DNA from: UBA1479 sp964012715
GTDB taxonomy: Bacteria > Pseudomonadota > Alphaproteobacteria > Rhodospirillales > Casp-alpha2
Direction: 5' to 3'
DNA: 64,000 nt
Assembly (NCBI GenBank): GCA_964012715.1
Contig: CAXGUG010000003.1
Span: 25,621-89,620 of the forward strand
Of the stretch, positions 26,551 through 34,251 are shown in pieces. Position numbers and translations under genes: made by a program. The notes beneath the pieces were generated by a model. That model ran no database searches. It saw only the letters and a program-made list of their open reading frames with translations, and was not told the origin of the DNA. Numbering within the stretch: the stretch's first letter is position 1; every line of letters begins with the position of its first letter.

Positions 26551-26585
26551 AAAAGCCGGGGCCGCTGAGCGGTCCCGGCTTTTTC
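26551..26585 (+). terminator. rho-independent terminator of the aminotransferase gene
   Basis: AAAGCCGGGGCCGC and GCGGTCCCGGCTTT pair around TGA with one mismatch and are followed by a T-run. It begins 25 bp after the stop codon. Confidence 0.85.
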
Positions 26586-26628
26586 ATGTCTGAAGGCAAG
26601 CGCGAATCAGGCGCGGGTCAGGCTTGGA

Positions 26629-27828
26629 TCAGGCGGCCAGATAGCGATCGCGATAGGCGTTGCGCAGACCGGCGAACCACACCGGCTCGTCCGGCCACCA
26701 CCACAGCTTGTCGAGCGACCCTTCGGGAAAGGCGGCGGCGACGGCCTGTTTGGTTTTCTTCGTCAGGTAGGCTTCCGTGCCCTGAACGGCGGAACTGTAT
26801 CCCGACTCGTTGATCAGACGGGCCCCCTCGCGCGCGGTATACAGCGCATTGACGAAGGCATGGGCCTCGTCGATGTGCTTGGACGCGGCGGTCAGCGCCA
26901 GCCCGTCCATCCAGGCGAAGGCGCCTTCCTTGGGCGGCAGGTAGGCGACCGGATGGTCGTCCTTGGCCAGGTCGATCACGGGACCGTCCCAGCATTGGCC
27001 GATGACCACGCCGTTGCGGGTGAAGTTGGTTTTCTGGCTTTCGTGATCGTGCCAATAGGCGCGCAGCCAGGATTTATGCTCCACCGCGAACTTCATGATG
27101 TCGTTCCAGATGCCGCGCATGGTGCTTTCGTCTTTATAGGCGTCTTCGAACGCCGGCAGGTCGCCCTTGGCGGCCAGCATGCGGCCGATCCCGGACATCA
27201 GCGAATGCGGGCGTCCTTGAACCAGGCCCTTCATTTCGGGGCGCCACAGATCGGCCAGGGACAATTCGCCATAGACGCCGTTAAACCGGTCGGTCCGCCA
27301 GGCGATCCCTTCCGTGCCCCAGACATGGGGCAGGTGATGTTGGCCTTTGTTCCACGACCAGGTTTCGGACATGGCCATGAACTTCGGCTCGATGTTCGAC
27401 AGGTTGGGGATTTTCTTCAAATCCCAGGCCTGGGTCATGTTCAGGGCGTGCCATTGGCTCATCCGGTGAACCGAGGGCGAAATCACATCCCAGGCGCGGC
27501 CGTGGGTCGCGGTAACCTGGCTGAGCATTTCTTCGTTGGAGCCGACCGTGGTGATGTTGGCGGTAATCCCGGTCTTCTTACGGAACGTCTTGGCGAACCG
27601 TTTGGGGATGTAGCCGGTCCAGGTCAGGACGTTCAGCGTCGGGCCCGCGGCCTGCGCCGGACGGATCAGCATCGGCGCGATGGCCATGCCCAGCCCGCCC
27701 GCGGTCAACGCGGCGCCATGGCAAAGTAATGTTCGGCGGGAAAAAAGGCGCGCTTGGCGCGCGGTTTCGCCGGCTTCTTGTCCGGCGGACGGTGAGGATG
27801 TCTTTTGTTGTTGGGGCTTCCTGCCCAT
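26629..27828 (-). CDS. extracellular solute-binding protein, PotD/PotF-like, Tat signal
   Basis: Periplasmic binding protein (399 residues) of the spermidine/putrescine family. The N terminus has SRRTLL followed by a hydrophobic core and AQA, a twin-arginine export signal after a 29-residue basic leader. Mature motifs LNVLTWTGYIPKRFAKTFRKK, VISPSVHRMSQWHALN and IGQCWDGPVIDLAKDDHPVA resemble PotD-type proteins. No permease or ATPase gene is adjacent, so it is an orphan or depends on a distant ABC system. It converges with the aminotransferase gene, which hints at uptake of an amine used by that enzyme, but this is only position. An upstream in-frame start cannot be excluded. Confidence 0.85.
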   Translation of the reverse strand: MGRKPQQQKTSSPSAGQEAGETARQARLFSRRTLLCHGAALTAGGLGMAIAPMLIRPAQAAGPTLNVLTWTGYIPKRFAKTFRKKTGITANITTVGSNEEMLSQVTATHGRAWDVISPSVHRMSQWHALNMTQAWDLKKIPNLSNIEPKFMAMSETWSWNKGQHHLPHVWGTEGIAWRTDRFNGVYGELSLADLWRPEMKGLVQGRPHSLMSGIGRMLAAKGDLPAFEDAYKDESTMRGIWNDIMKFAVEHKSWLRAYWHDHESQKTNFTRNGVVIGQCWDGPVIDLAKDDHPVAYLPPKEGAFAWMDGLALTAASKHIDEAHAFVNALYTAREGARLINESGYSSAVQGTEAYLTKKTKQAVAAAFPEGSLDKLWWWPDEPVWFAGLRNAYRDRYLAA

Positions 27829-28010
27829 GGACGTCGTTCTCGATTCCGGTTGTTGGATTAATTGCCCATTATGACTGACGAAAATAGGGAAACCAGCACC
27901 AGATTTTTCTTTTTACGGGTCCAGCGCAGGGGGGAGCGGTTGCATTAATGAGAAATCAGACCTAAATAACGCGAGTTCCGAACAGCCCCCCAAACAAAAG
28001 GCTTCTTGTC

Positions 28011-28550
28011 GTGTCAAAGCCGACCAAGGTTCCGGGGTTCGACTGCGCCGTTGTCGCCGTCGAACACGTGACCACTCCCCGGACCGTTGCATTCGTCGCG
28101 CATTGCCGAAAACTTCAGGGTGACCGAGTTTTGCCGCGTTGGGCGGACCTTCGGTTGCATGAGCTCGATCCGGAAATGATCCCCTATGTCGCGGTGGCGG
28201 ACGTCGCCGCCGAACCGCGATCTTTCACTTATCGTTTCTGGGGTACGGGCCATACCCGCCTGAAGGGTGTCGACTTGACCAGGCAACAGGTATCGGAAAT
28301 TCCCGCGACGGCCTTGGCCGAAATCGGGCATCGCCAATACGAGATGGTGTTGGAACAGCGCAAGCCGCTGGTGTTCGTTCACAAGCTCAGCCACTACGAA
28401 CAGTGGAAGCCCTATATCCAGGTCACCGCCCGCGTGCCGTTCAGCGAAAACGGATCGACCGTGGACAAGATCGTGTCTTATTCGAACTTCGACGAAGATC
28501 GCGAAAAATGGACCAAGGTCTACGACGAGGTCGTCGTCGGCAACGCCTGA
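28011..28550 (+). CDS. PAS-domain protein (alphaproteobacterial PAS_5 type)
   Basis: Cytoplasmic protein of 179 residues made of a single PAS-like fold. WADLRLHELDPEMIPYVAVADV and RFWGTGHTRLKGVDLTRQQVSE follow the pattern of PAS_5 proteins common in alphaproteobacteria, where the domain is usually alone. The start is GTG at 28011; no better in-frame codon is near. Role unknown, perhaps small-molecule sensing without an attached output domain. It converges with the aldolase gene (18-bp gap). Confidence 0.78.
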   Translation: MSKPTKVPGFDCAVVAVEHVTTPRTVAFVAHCRKLQGDRVLPRWADLRLHELDPEMIPYVAVADVAAEPRSFTYRFWGTGHTRLKGVDLTRQQVSEIPATALAEIGHRQYEMVLEQRKPLVFVHKLSHYEQWKPYIQVTARVPFSENGSTVDKIVSYSNFDEDREKWTKVYDEVVVGNA

Positions 28551-28568
28551 CCAGTCGGCAGAAAACGC

Positions 28569-29222
28569 TTACAGGATCGACTGACCCGTCTTTTCCCAAT
28601 CTTTCAGGAACGCTTCCAGGCCTTTGTCGGTCAGGGGGTGCTTGAACAACTGCCAGATCACGCCCGGCGGTACGGTGCACACGTCGGCGCCAATCCGCGC
28701 CGCGTCGACGATGTGCTGCGGCGAGCGCACGGAAGCGACCAGGATTTCCGTGTGGAATTCGTAATTGCCGTAGATCTCGGCGATTTCGGCGATCAGGTTC
28801 ATGCCGTCCTGGCCGATGTCGTCCAACCGGCCGACGAAGGGCGAGATGAAGGCCGCGCCGGCCTTGGCCGCCAACAGCGCCTGGGCGGCCGAGAAGCACA
28901 AGGTGACGTTGACCGGGGTGCCTTCGCCCGACAGGGTCTTGCAGGCGACCAGCCCGGCTTCGGTCAGGGGAACCTTGACCGCGACGTTGCCGGCGACTTT
29001 CGCCAGCTTGCGGCCTTCCTCGATCATGCCGGCGGCGTCGGTCGCCGTGACTTCGGCGGACACGGGGCCGTTGACCAGATCGCAGATTTCCTTGATCACG
29101 TCGATGAAATCGCGTCCCGATTTGGCGACCAGGGACGGGTTGGTAGTCACGCCGTCGACCAGACCGGTGTCGTTGAGACGCTTGATTTCGGCCACATCGG
29201 CCGTATCGACGAAGAATTTCAT
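28569..29222 (-). CDS. fsa: fructose-6-phosphate aldolase / transaldolase-like protein (Fsa/TalC family)
   Basis: Small Schiff-base aldolase of 217 residues. KFFVDTADVAEIKRL is the typical start, GVTTNPSLVAKSG the phosphate-side loop, VAVKVPLTEAG carries the catalytic Lys, and NVTLCFSAAQALLAAKAGA and ISPFVGRLDDIG complete the barrel. Such proteins are transaldolases or fructose-6-phosphate aldolases, a distinction that rests on a Glu/Gln and Phe/Tyr position I do not assign. The ATG at 29222 is chosen because the fold begins there. It is divergent from dtd. Confidence 0.9.
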   Translation of the reverse strand: MKFFVDTADVAEIKRLNDTGLVDGVTTNPSLVAKSGRDFIDVIKEICDLVNGPVSAEVTATDAAGMIEEGRKLAKVAGNVAVKVPLTEAGLVACKTLSGEGTPVNVTLCFSAAQALLAAKAGAAFISPFVGRLDDIGQDGMNLIAEIAEIYGNYEFHTEILVASVRSPQHIVDAARIGADVCTVPPGVIWQLFKHPLTDKGLEAFLKDWEKTGQSIL

Positions 29223-29376
29223 GGGTCGGCTCCCAACCGATTGTGTATTTGTGCGGCTCAATTAACCCCGAGGCCGCGGGGAAATCAACCGCCCGCGAAA
29301 TGAAATTCTCATGGCTTGTTCCCCGGGGCGGCCCCACGCATAGTCCGGTCCTTGGATTGAGACAGGGGAATTCACC

Positions 29377-29832
29377 ATGCGGGCATTGTTGCAACGTGTC
29401 ACCGAGGCGTCGGTCGCGGTGGTCGAAGACGCAGGGGATGCCGAAACGGTCGGGGCCATCGGCCCTGGATTGGTCGTGCTGGTCTGCGCCGAGCCCGGGG
29501 ACACGGAAGATACCGTTGCCTACTTCGCGCGCAAGGTCGCGGCGATGCGGATTTTCGAAGACGCCGAAGGCAAGGTGAACCTGTCCGTCCGCGATGTCGG
29601 CGGTAGCGCCTTGGTGGTCAGTCAGTTCACCCTGGCCGCCGATTGGAAAAAGGGCAACCGGCCGGGATTTTCCGGCGCCGCCGATCCGCAAACGGCGGAG
29701 CGCCTTTATCTGATGTTCGCGGACCGCTTGCGGGACGAAGGCCTGAGCGTCGAGACCGGCCGCTTCCGCGCCCATATGCGGGTCAGCCTGATCAACGATG
29801 GCCCATTCACGATCTGGATGGACTCCGACTGA
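29377..29832 (+). CDS. dtd: D-aminoacyl-tRNA deacylase
   Basis: Removes D-amino acids (and glycine mischarged on tRNA-Ala) from tRNA, a proofreading step in the cytoplasm. Length 151 fits. MRALLQRVTEASVAV is the family start, VSQFTLAADWKKGNRPGFSGAA holds the conserved SQFTL and the region before the catalytic loop, and VSLINDGPFTIWMDS contains the NDGP cross-subunit motif (usually VNxGPVT). The C-terminal Gly-cisPro region is intact. Confidence 0.95.
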   Translation: MRALLQRVTEASVAVVEDAGDAETVGAIGPGLVVLVCAEPGDTEDTVAYFARKVAAMRIFEDAEGKVNLSVRDVGGSALVVSQFTLAADWKKGNRPGFSGAADPQTAERLYLMFADRLRDEGLSVETGRFRAHMRVSLINDGPFTIWMDSD

Positions 29833-29859
29833 ACCCGCGACATCGAACCGGACAAAAGA

Positions 29860-29891
29860 AAACGCCGTGACCGGGGCAGGTCACGGCGTTT
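29860..29891. terminator. bidirectional terminator between dtd and the EF-hand gene
   Basis: AAACGCCGTGACC and GGTCACGGCGTTT form a perfect 13-bp stem around GGGGCA. On the minus strand it is followed by TTCTTTTG, and it lies between convergent genes, so it probably stops both transcripts, most clearly that of the EF-hand gene. Confidence 0.8.
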
Positions 29892-29940
29892 CCATGGTCA
29901 CCGCCGACGGGGCTTGTCGGCGGTGGCGGGGAGGGAGAAG

Positions 29941-30450
29941 TTAACGGCGCGGGCCGCATTCTTCGCGGTCGTGGCGCTCATGGCCCTTGCCGGGACCGTC
30001 ACCGCGCATGCCGTGGTGCGGCCGGCCTTCGCCGCGTTCGATCTCGCCGTCGTCATTGCGGTCCATGCGGGCCATCATGCGGTCGGTTTTCTTGGCGATT
30101 TCGCCTTCGGTGACCTGGGCGTCGCCGTCGCTGTCGAGCCGCTGGAACATGCGGACCATGCGCTGATGCATGATCTCGTTGAACAGGCCCTGGAACTCGT
30201 CGAGCGACAGTTGGCCGTCCTTGTTCTTGTCGTAGTCGGTGATCGACTTCTTGGTCGCCGAGGCGATTTCGTCCTTGGTGATCTTGCCGTCTTTGTTGGC
30301 GTCGAAGCGTTCGAACAACATTTCGCCGTGGCCGCCGCCGCGTTTGCCGTAGTCGGCGTGGACGGCGAAGGCCGTGGTGCCGAGCATGACGGCGGTCAGG
30401 GCGCCCAAGACGATTTTGCTGCGGGTGGTGATGCGGGATTTACGTGCCAT
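29941..30450 (-). CDS. secreted protein with four EF-hand motifs
   Basis: Length 169 with an N-terminal signal (cleavage near AVHA, residue 32). Four Ca2+-binding loops follow: DANKDGKITKDE, DKNKDGQLSLDE, DSDGDAQVTEGE and DRNDDGEIERGE, each with Asp/Asn at 1, 3, 5 and acidic residue at 12, so all could bind calcium. The tail is rich in His and Arg and ends near a Cys. Probably a periplasmic Ca2+ buffer or sensor. It is divergent from a response regulator and sensor kinase across 213 bp and is their likely target. Two copies of GTTTCRGTGCA lie in its leader. Confidence 0.88.
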   Translation of the reverse strand: MARKSRITTRSKIVLGALTAVMLGTTAFAVHADYGKRGGGHGEMLFERFDANKDGKITKDEIASATKKSITDYDKNKDGQLSLDEFQGLFNEIMHQRMVRMFQRLDSDGDAQVTEGEIAKKTDRMMARMDRNDDGEIERGEGRPHHGMRGDGPGKGHERHDREECGPRR

Positions 30451-30463
30451 GAGAAGGCTCCTT

Positions 30464-30487
30464 GTTTCAGTGCAATGTTTCGGTGCA
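30464..30487. promoter_or_regulatory. direct repeat upstream of the EF-hand gene, possible response-regulator site
   Basis: GTTTCAGTGCA (30464-30474) and GTTTCGGTGCA (30477-30487) are near-identical and 13 bp apart, in the divergent gap 14-37 bp before the EF-hand start. OmpR-family regulators bind tandem repeats, usually 10-11 bp apart, so this is a tentative site. Confidence 0.35.
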
Positions 30488-30663
30488 TTTGCGATGCCCT
30501 GATAAAAGCCTTCAAACGTCGCTAAAATATGTCGAGAAAGCAGGAGTTTGTCGCAACTCGTGCCGCCGGGCGGGATTGATACAATCGGTTACAAATTTTT
30601 GTCCGCCTGGGTTTCCGGCTCCGGCATATTGAGGATCAGGAATACTGACGAGACCGGCTGAAG

Positions 30664-31392
30664 ATGACTGACAGCGAACATATTCTGGTCGTCGACGACC
30701 ACCCGGACATCCGCGATGCCCTGGCCCGCTATTTGAAAGAACACGGCTACCGGGTGACCACCGCCGACCGCGCCCAATCGGCGCGCCAGACGTTGGAGAC
30801 CAGTGCTATCGATCTTGTCGTCCTGGACATCATGATGCCGGGCGAGGACGGCTTGTCGCTGTGCCGGGACCTGCGGGCGACGACGTCGCTTCCGGTCATT
30901 CTGCTGACGGCCATGGCCGAGGACACGGACCGCATCATCGGTCTGGAAATGGGCGCCGACGATTATGTGACCAAGCCGTTCAATCCGCGCGAACTGCTGG
31001 CCCGGGTCAAGGCCGTCCTGCGCCGCACCGGGGCCATGCCCAAGGCCGGCGGCAGCGAGCCGGCGGGCACCCTTTATCGTTTCGCCGGATGGACCTTCGA
31101 TCCCGGCGCGCAATCCCTGACCGGCCCCGACGGCGTGGCGACGCAGTTGTCGACCGGCGAGAGTTTGTTGCTGGGCGTATTCGTGCGCCATCCGGGCCGG
31201 GTTCTCAACCGCGATCAGTTGTTGGATCTGACGCGGGGCCGGTCGGCGCAGCTGTTCGACCGCGCCATCGACAATCAGGTCAGCCGCCTGCGCAAGAAGA
31301 TCGAACAGGACGCGCGCAATCCGGAATTCATCAAGACCCATTGGGGCGGCGGCTACAGCTTCGCCGTCGCGGTCGAGGTTGCCGAGCCATGA
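30664..31392 (+). CDS. OmpR/PhoB-family response regulator
   Basis: Length 242. The receiver (1-118) has acidic DD at 12-13, phospho-acceptor Asp55 in VVLDIMMPGEDG, and the Lys of YVTKPFNPREL. The C-terminal winged helix (about 140-238) ends in VSRLRKKIE...FIKTHWGGGYSF, typical of OmpR/PhoB. Its stop overlaps the kinase ATG (ATGA), so the pair is translated together. The divergent EF-hand gene is a plausible target. Ligand or stress is not known. Confidence 0.95.
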   Translation: MTDSEHILVVDDHPDIRDALARYLKEHGYRVTTADRAQSARQTLETSAIDLVVLDIMMPGEDGLSLCRDLRATTSLPVILLTAMAEDTDRIIGLEMGADDYVTKPFNPRELLARVKAVLRRTGAMPKAGGSEPAGTLYRFAGWTFDPGAQSLTGPDGVATQLSTGESLLLGVFVRHPGRVLNRDQLLDLTRGRSAQLFDRAIDNQVSRLRKKIEQDARNPEFIKTHWGGGYSFAVAVEVAEP

Positions 31393-32852
31393 TGAAGTAT
31401 CTGTGGCCGCGATCGCTGGCGGGGCAATTGGTCCTGTCGCTGTTGGCTGCCATCCTGGCGGCGCAACTCGCGGGCTTTCTTATCTTCGCGCAGGACCGGC
31501 GCGACGCGATCATCGGCGCCCGGCATGAATTGGTGTTGCTGCGCGCGGCCTCGTTGGTTCAGACGCTGAACCACCTGCCGAAGCGTCGGGACGACGCCTT
31601 GGTCCAGACGGTGTTGACCGCCGCGACCTCGGGCTTGGTGCGGTTTCGGATTGCGCCGGACAGCCCGCTGCCCGCCGATGCGCCGGAATACCGGGACAAC
31701 GACCTCGCCCGGTCGCTGGCGTCCCGCCTGGGCGATGCCGGAGACCGGCCGGTTCTGGTCAAGGTCGCGGAAGACGGTGGATACGGCATTCTTCGTCCCC
31801 TGGACTTTTTCCATCGAAAAATGGACGAGCGCCGCCGCGACGATCACGAGCGCCACGGCGATCATGATGACGATAAGCACGAGGACAAACATGGTGCGTC
31901 CCGCTATCGCTTCCCGATCGGCCTGACCCTGGCCGTGGCCCTGAACGACGGCGGCTGGCTGGTCGGCGAACTGGCGGCCCCGGTGCCGCGCGGTTGGGGG
32001 ACACGGACGCTGACCGGTGTGTTGCTGCTGGTGTTCGCCGTTTCCGTGGTTGGGGTGTTGGTGGTCCGTCGCCTGACCCGGCCCCTGGGCGACCTGGCCG
32101 ACGCCGCCGATACATTGGGCCGGGGCGGCGTGCCGCCCAAGCTGGCGCCCTCCGGTCCCGGCGAAATCCGCCGTACCATCGCCGCCTTCAACACCATGAG
32201 CGAACGGTTGCATCGATTCGTCGCTGACCGAACCCGGATGCTGGCCGCGATCAGTCACGATTTGCGTTCGCCGCTGACCTCCCTGCGTTTGCGCGCGGAG
32301 TTCATCACCGACGATGCCGACAACAAGCAGAAGATTCTGAATATCCTGGACGAGATGGAACGCATCACCGAAGCCACGCTGGCGTTCGCCAGGGACGACA
32401 TGGCCGGTGGGGCGCTCGAAGACGCGGATGTCGCACAGCTATGCAGCGACGTCGTCGAGGAATTGAGTGATCAAGGATTCGACGCCAGCTGCGAGACAAG
32501 CGGGGCGGCGATATTGAACTGTCAGCCGACGGCGCTGAAACGGGCAATCCGGAACCTGGCCGAGAACGCGGCCAAATACGGCGGGCAGGCGCGGCTTGGC
32601 GTTCTCAAATCTGCGGATGCATTGACGATCACGGTCGAGGACGATGGCCCCGGTATCCCCGAAGCGGACTTCGATCAGGTGTTCGAGCCGTTCACCCGCC
32701 TGGAAACCTCGCGCAGTCAGGAAACGGGGGGCGTCGGCCTGGGTATGGCGATCGCCCGCAATATCGTGCGCGCCCATGGGGGCGATATCAGCCTTCAGAA
32801 CCTGACGCCGCGCGGATTGCGGGTGCAGGTCACACTGCCGTTGCCGCATTAG
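31389..32852 (+). CDS. sensor histidine kinase with His/Asp-rich extracytoplasmic segment
   Basis: Length 487. TM1 is about 11-32. The sensor region (33-200) contains, at about 140-170, an unusual run of His, Asp, Glu, Lys and Arg (for example DDHERHGDHDDDKHEDKHG) able to bind divalent metal. TM2 (about 205-228) leads to HAMP (RLTRPLGDLADAADTL), then the H-box AISHDLRSPLTSLRLRAEF with His290, N-box RNLAENAAKYGG, and G-box VEDDGPGIPEADFDQVFEPF. The frame upstream inside the regulator gene is a shadow. It forms a pair with the preceding regulator. Confidence 0.93.
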   Translation: MMKYLWPRSLAGQLVLSLLAAILAAQLAGFLIFAQDRRDAIIGARHELVLLRAASLVQTLNHLPKRRDDALVQTVLTAATSGLVRFRIAPDSPLPADAPEYRDNDLARSLASRLGDAGDRPVLVKVAEDGGYGILRPLDFFHRKMDERRRDDHERHGDHDDDKHEDKHGASRYRFPIGLTLAVALNDGGWLVGELAAPVPRGWGTRTLTGVLLLVFAVSVVGVLVVRRLTRPLGDLADAADTLGRGGVPPKLAPSGPGEIRRTIAAFNTMSERLHRFVADRTRMLAAISHDLRSPLTSLRLRAEFITDDADNKQKILNILDEMERITEATLAFARDDMAGGALEDADVAQLCSDVVEELSDQGFDASCETSGAAILNCQPTALKRAIRNLAENAAKYGGQARLGVLKSADALTITVEDDGPGIPEADFDQVFEPFTRLETSRSQETGGVGLGMAIARNIVRAHGGDISLQNLTPRGLRVQVTLPLPH

Positions 32853-32868
32853 CAACAGGCTTATAACT

Positions 32869-32897
32869 AAAGCCTTGTTGGCGAAGGCTTTTATTTT
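32869..32897 (+). terminator. terminator of the two-component operon
   Basis: AAAGCCTT and AAGGCTTT pair perfectly around GTTGGCG and are followed by TATTTT, 17 bp after the kinase stop. Confidence 0.75.
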
Positions 32898-32987
32898 AAG
32901 GTTATACTTCTCTCGTGCTTTTAACGCCGGATAGGGGCCGGCGAGGGAATGGGTGTCCGAAACGGCCACCCGCAGAGGAGGTAGCCC

Positions 32988-34208
32988 GTGGACAACCTGG
33001 ACCCGGACGGGAGCGGCGATCCCGGCGGCGAAATCGGTACGATTCACGACCTGATGGAGACGCTCAACCATTGGGTGCCGGGGGAATCCGACTTCAATCA
33101 TCTGCTGCTGGTGTCGTTCACCACGCTGGGCGAGGCCGATCAGCGGGAAGGGGCCCTGCAGGCGCTGGAAGGCGCTTTTCTCAGCTTCGCCCATAACCGC
33201 GGCGGTCATGTCTTCCAACTGTCGGACCTGGACGCGGCGATTCTGATCAAGCTGGCCGACTTCAACCGCATGGAAACCATGATGGACCTGAAGGTCGATA
33301 TCATGCGGGTGATCCAGCACCATCTGCCGGAACATTTCTCCAAGATCGATCAGGCCCGCCTGATCCGCCCGATCGATCTGGCAACGCGTCTGGACACAGC
33401 CAAGCGGTTTTTGGAAGCCTATGGCGATCGCCGCCGTGAAACCGGCGTCAACGAGGAAGGCGAACGGCCGCTCAGCCTGCAGGACATTCAAAAGCTGCGT
33501 GCCGCCCTGCAAAAGCTGGGGCCGCGCGAATTCGGCCGCCGCTATATCCGCTCGCAGACGGCGGCGCGCATTTTGCCGGGTCAGGCCGCGAAACCGGCGA
33601 TGACGGAGTATTACGTCGGCGTCGCTCAGTTGAAGCAATCGATCCTGCGTGGCGTCAACATCAGCGGCGCTGGGAACGTGTTCAACCAACTGACCCTGAC
33701 CTTCGATCGGGCGTTGTTGTATTGCATCGGCGCCGTTGCCGGGGATCGGTCAAAGACGTCGCTGAACATGAACGTCGAAACCGTCTTCACCAATGCCTTC
33801 GAACACTATGTGCGGGACGGCGGCGAGGCCGGCCTGAACGGTGTGGTCATCGAATTCCGCCAGGACAACATGTTCCAGCAGTTCGGCAATTTTCAGACGG
33901 CTTGCGACCTGATCAAGAAGCGCGGCGGGATGGTCGCGGTCGACAACGTCCCGCCCGAAAGCCTGGGGGTGGTCAATTTGCACCGCCTGAATGTGCGCAT
34001 GGCCAAATTGATGTGGCGCGCCGACGCGGAAGAAATTTTCCTGAACGCCAAGGATGACATCAAGATGATGCAGGACAGCGGGACGGTGATGGTTATGGCC
34101 CATGTCGATGACCAACAGGCGATCGATATCGGCCAGAGCCTGGGTATTACCCTGTTCCAGGGATATCACGTGGACAAACTACTTTCCGGCGGCAAGACCG
34201 CAACCTGA
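32988..34208 (+). CDS. degenerate GGDEF-EAL-like protein, tandem copy 1
   Basis: Length 406, starting at GTG behind a perfect AGGAGGT. It is a paralogue of the next two genes. Residues 76-89 (FQLSDLDAAILIKL) align with the RLGGDEFALLL strand of diguanylate cyclases but lack the GGDEF residues. From about 215 the pattern resembles an EAL fold: LNMNVETVFTNAF for the VNLS strand, EFRQDNMFQQF for LEITE, RGGMVAVDNVPPESLGVVNL for the DDFGTG strand, and GITLFQGYHVDKL for the QGY end. No EAL signature is present. This assignment is by eye and needs profile comparison; function is unknown. No signal or membrane segment is seen. Confidence 0.7.
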   Translation: MDNLDPDGSGDPGGEIGTIHDLMETLNHWVPGESDFNHLLLVSFTTLGEADQREGALQALEGAFLSFAHNRGGHVFQLSDLDAAILIKLADFNRMETMMDLKVDIMRVIQHHLPEHFSKIDQARLIRPIDLATRLDTAKRFLEAYGDRRRETGVNEEGERPLSLQDIQKLRAALQKLGPREFGRRYIRSQTAARILPGQAAKPAMTEYYVGVAQLKQSILRGVNISGAGNVFNQLTLTFDRALLYCIGAVAGDRSKTSLNMNVETVFTNAFEHYVRDGGEAGLNGVVIEFRQDNMFQQFGNFQTACDLIKKRGGMVAVDNVPPESLGVVNLHRLNVRMAKLMWRADAEEIFLNAKDDIKMMQDSGTVMVMAHVDDQQAIDIGQSLGITLFQGYHVDKLLSGGKTAT

Positions 34209-34251
34209 CGGCATCCCGGTTGGGCCGGGCGGAGAATCTGGGGAACGGACG

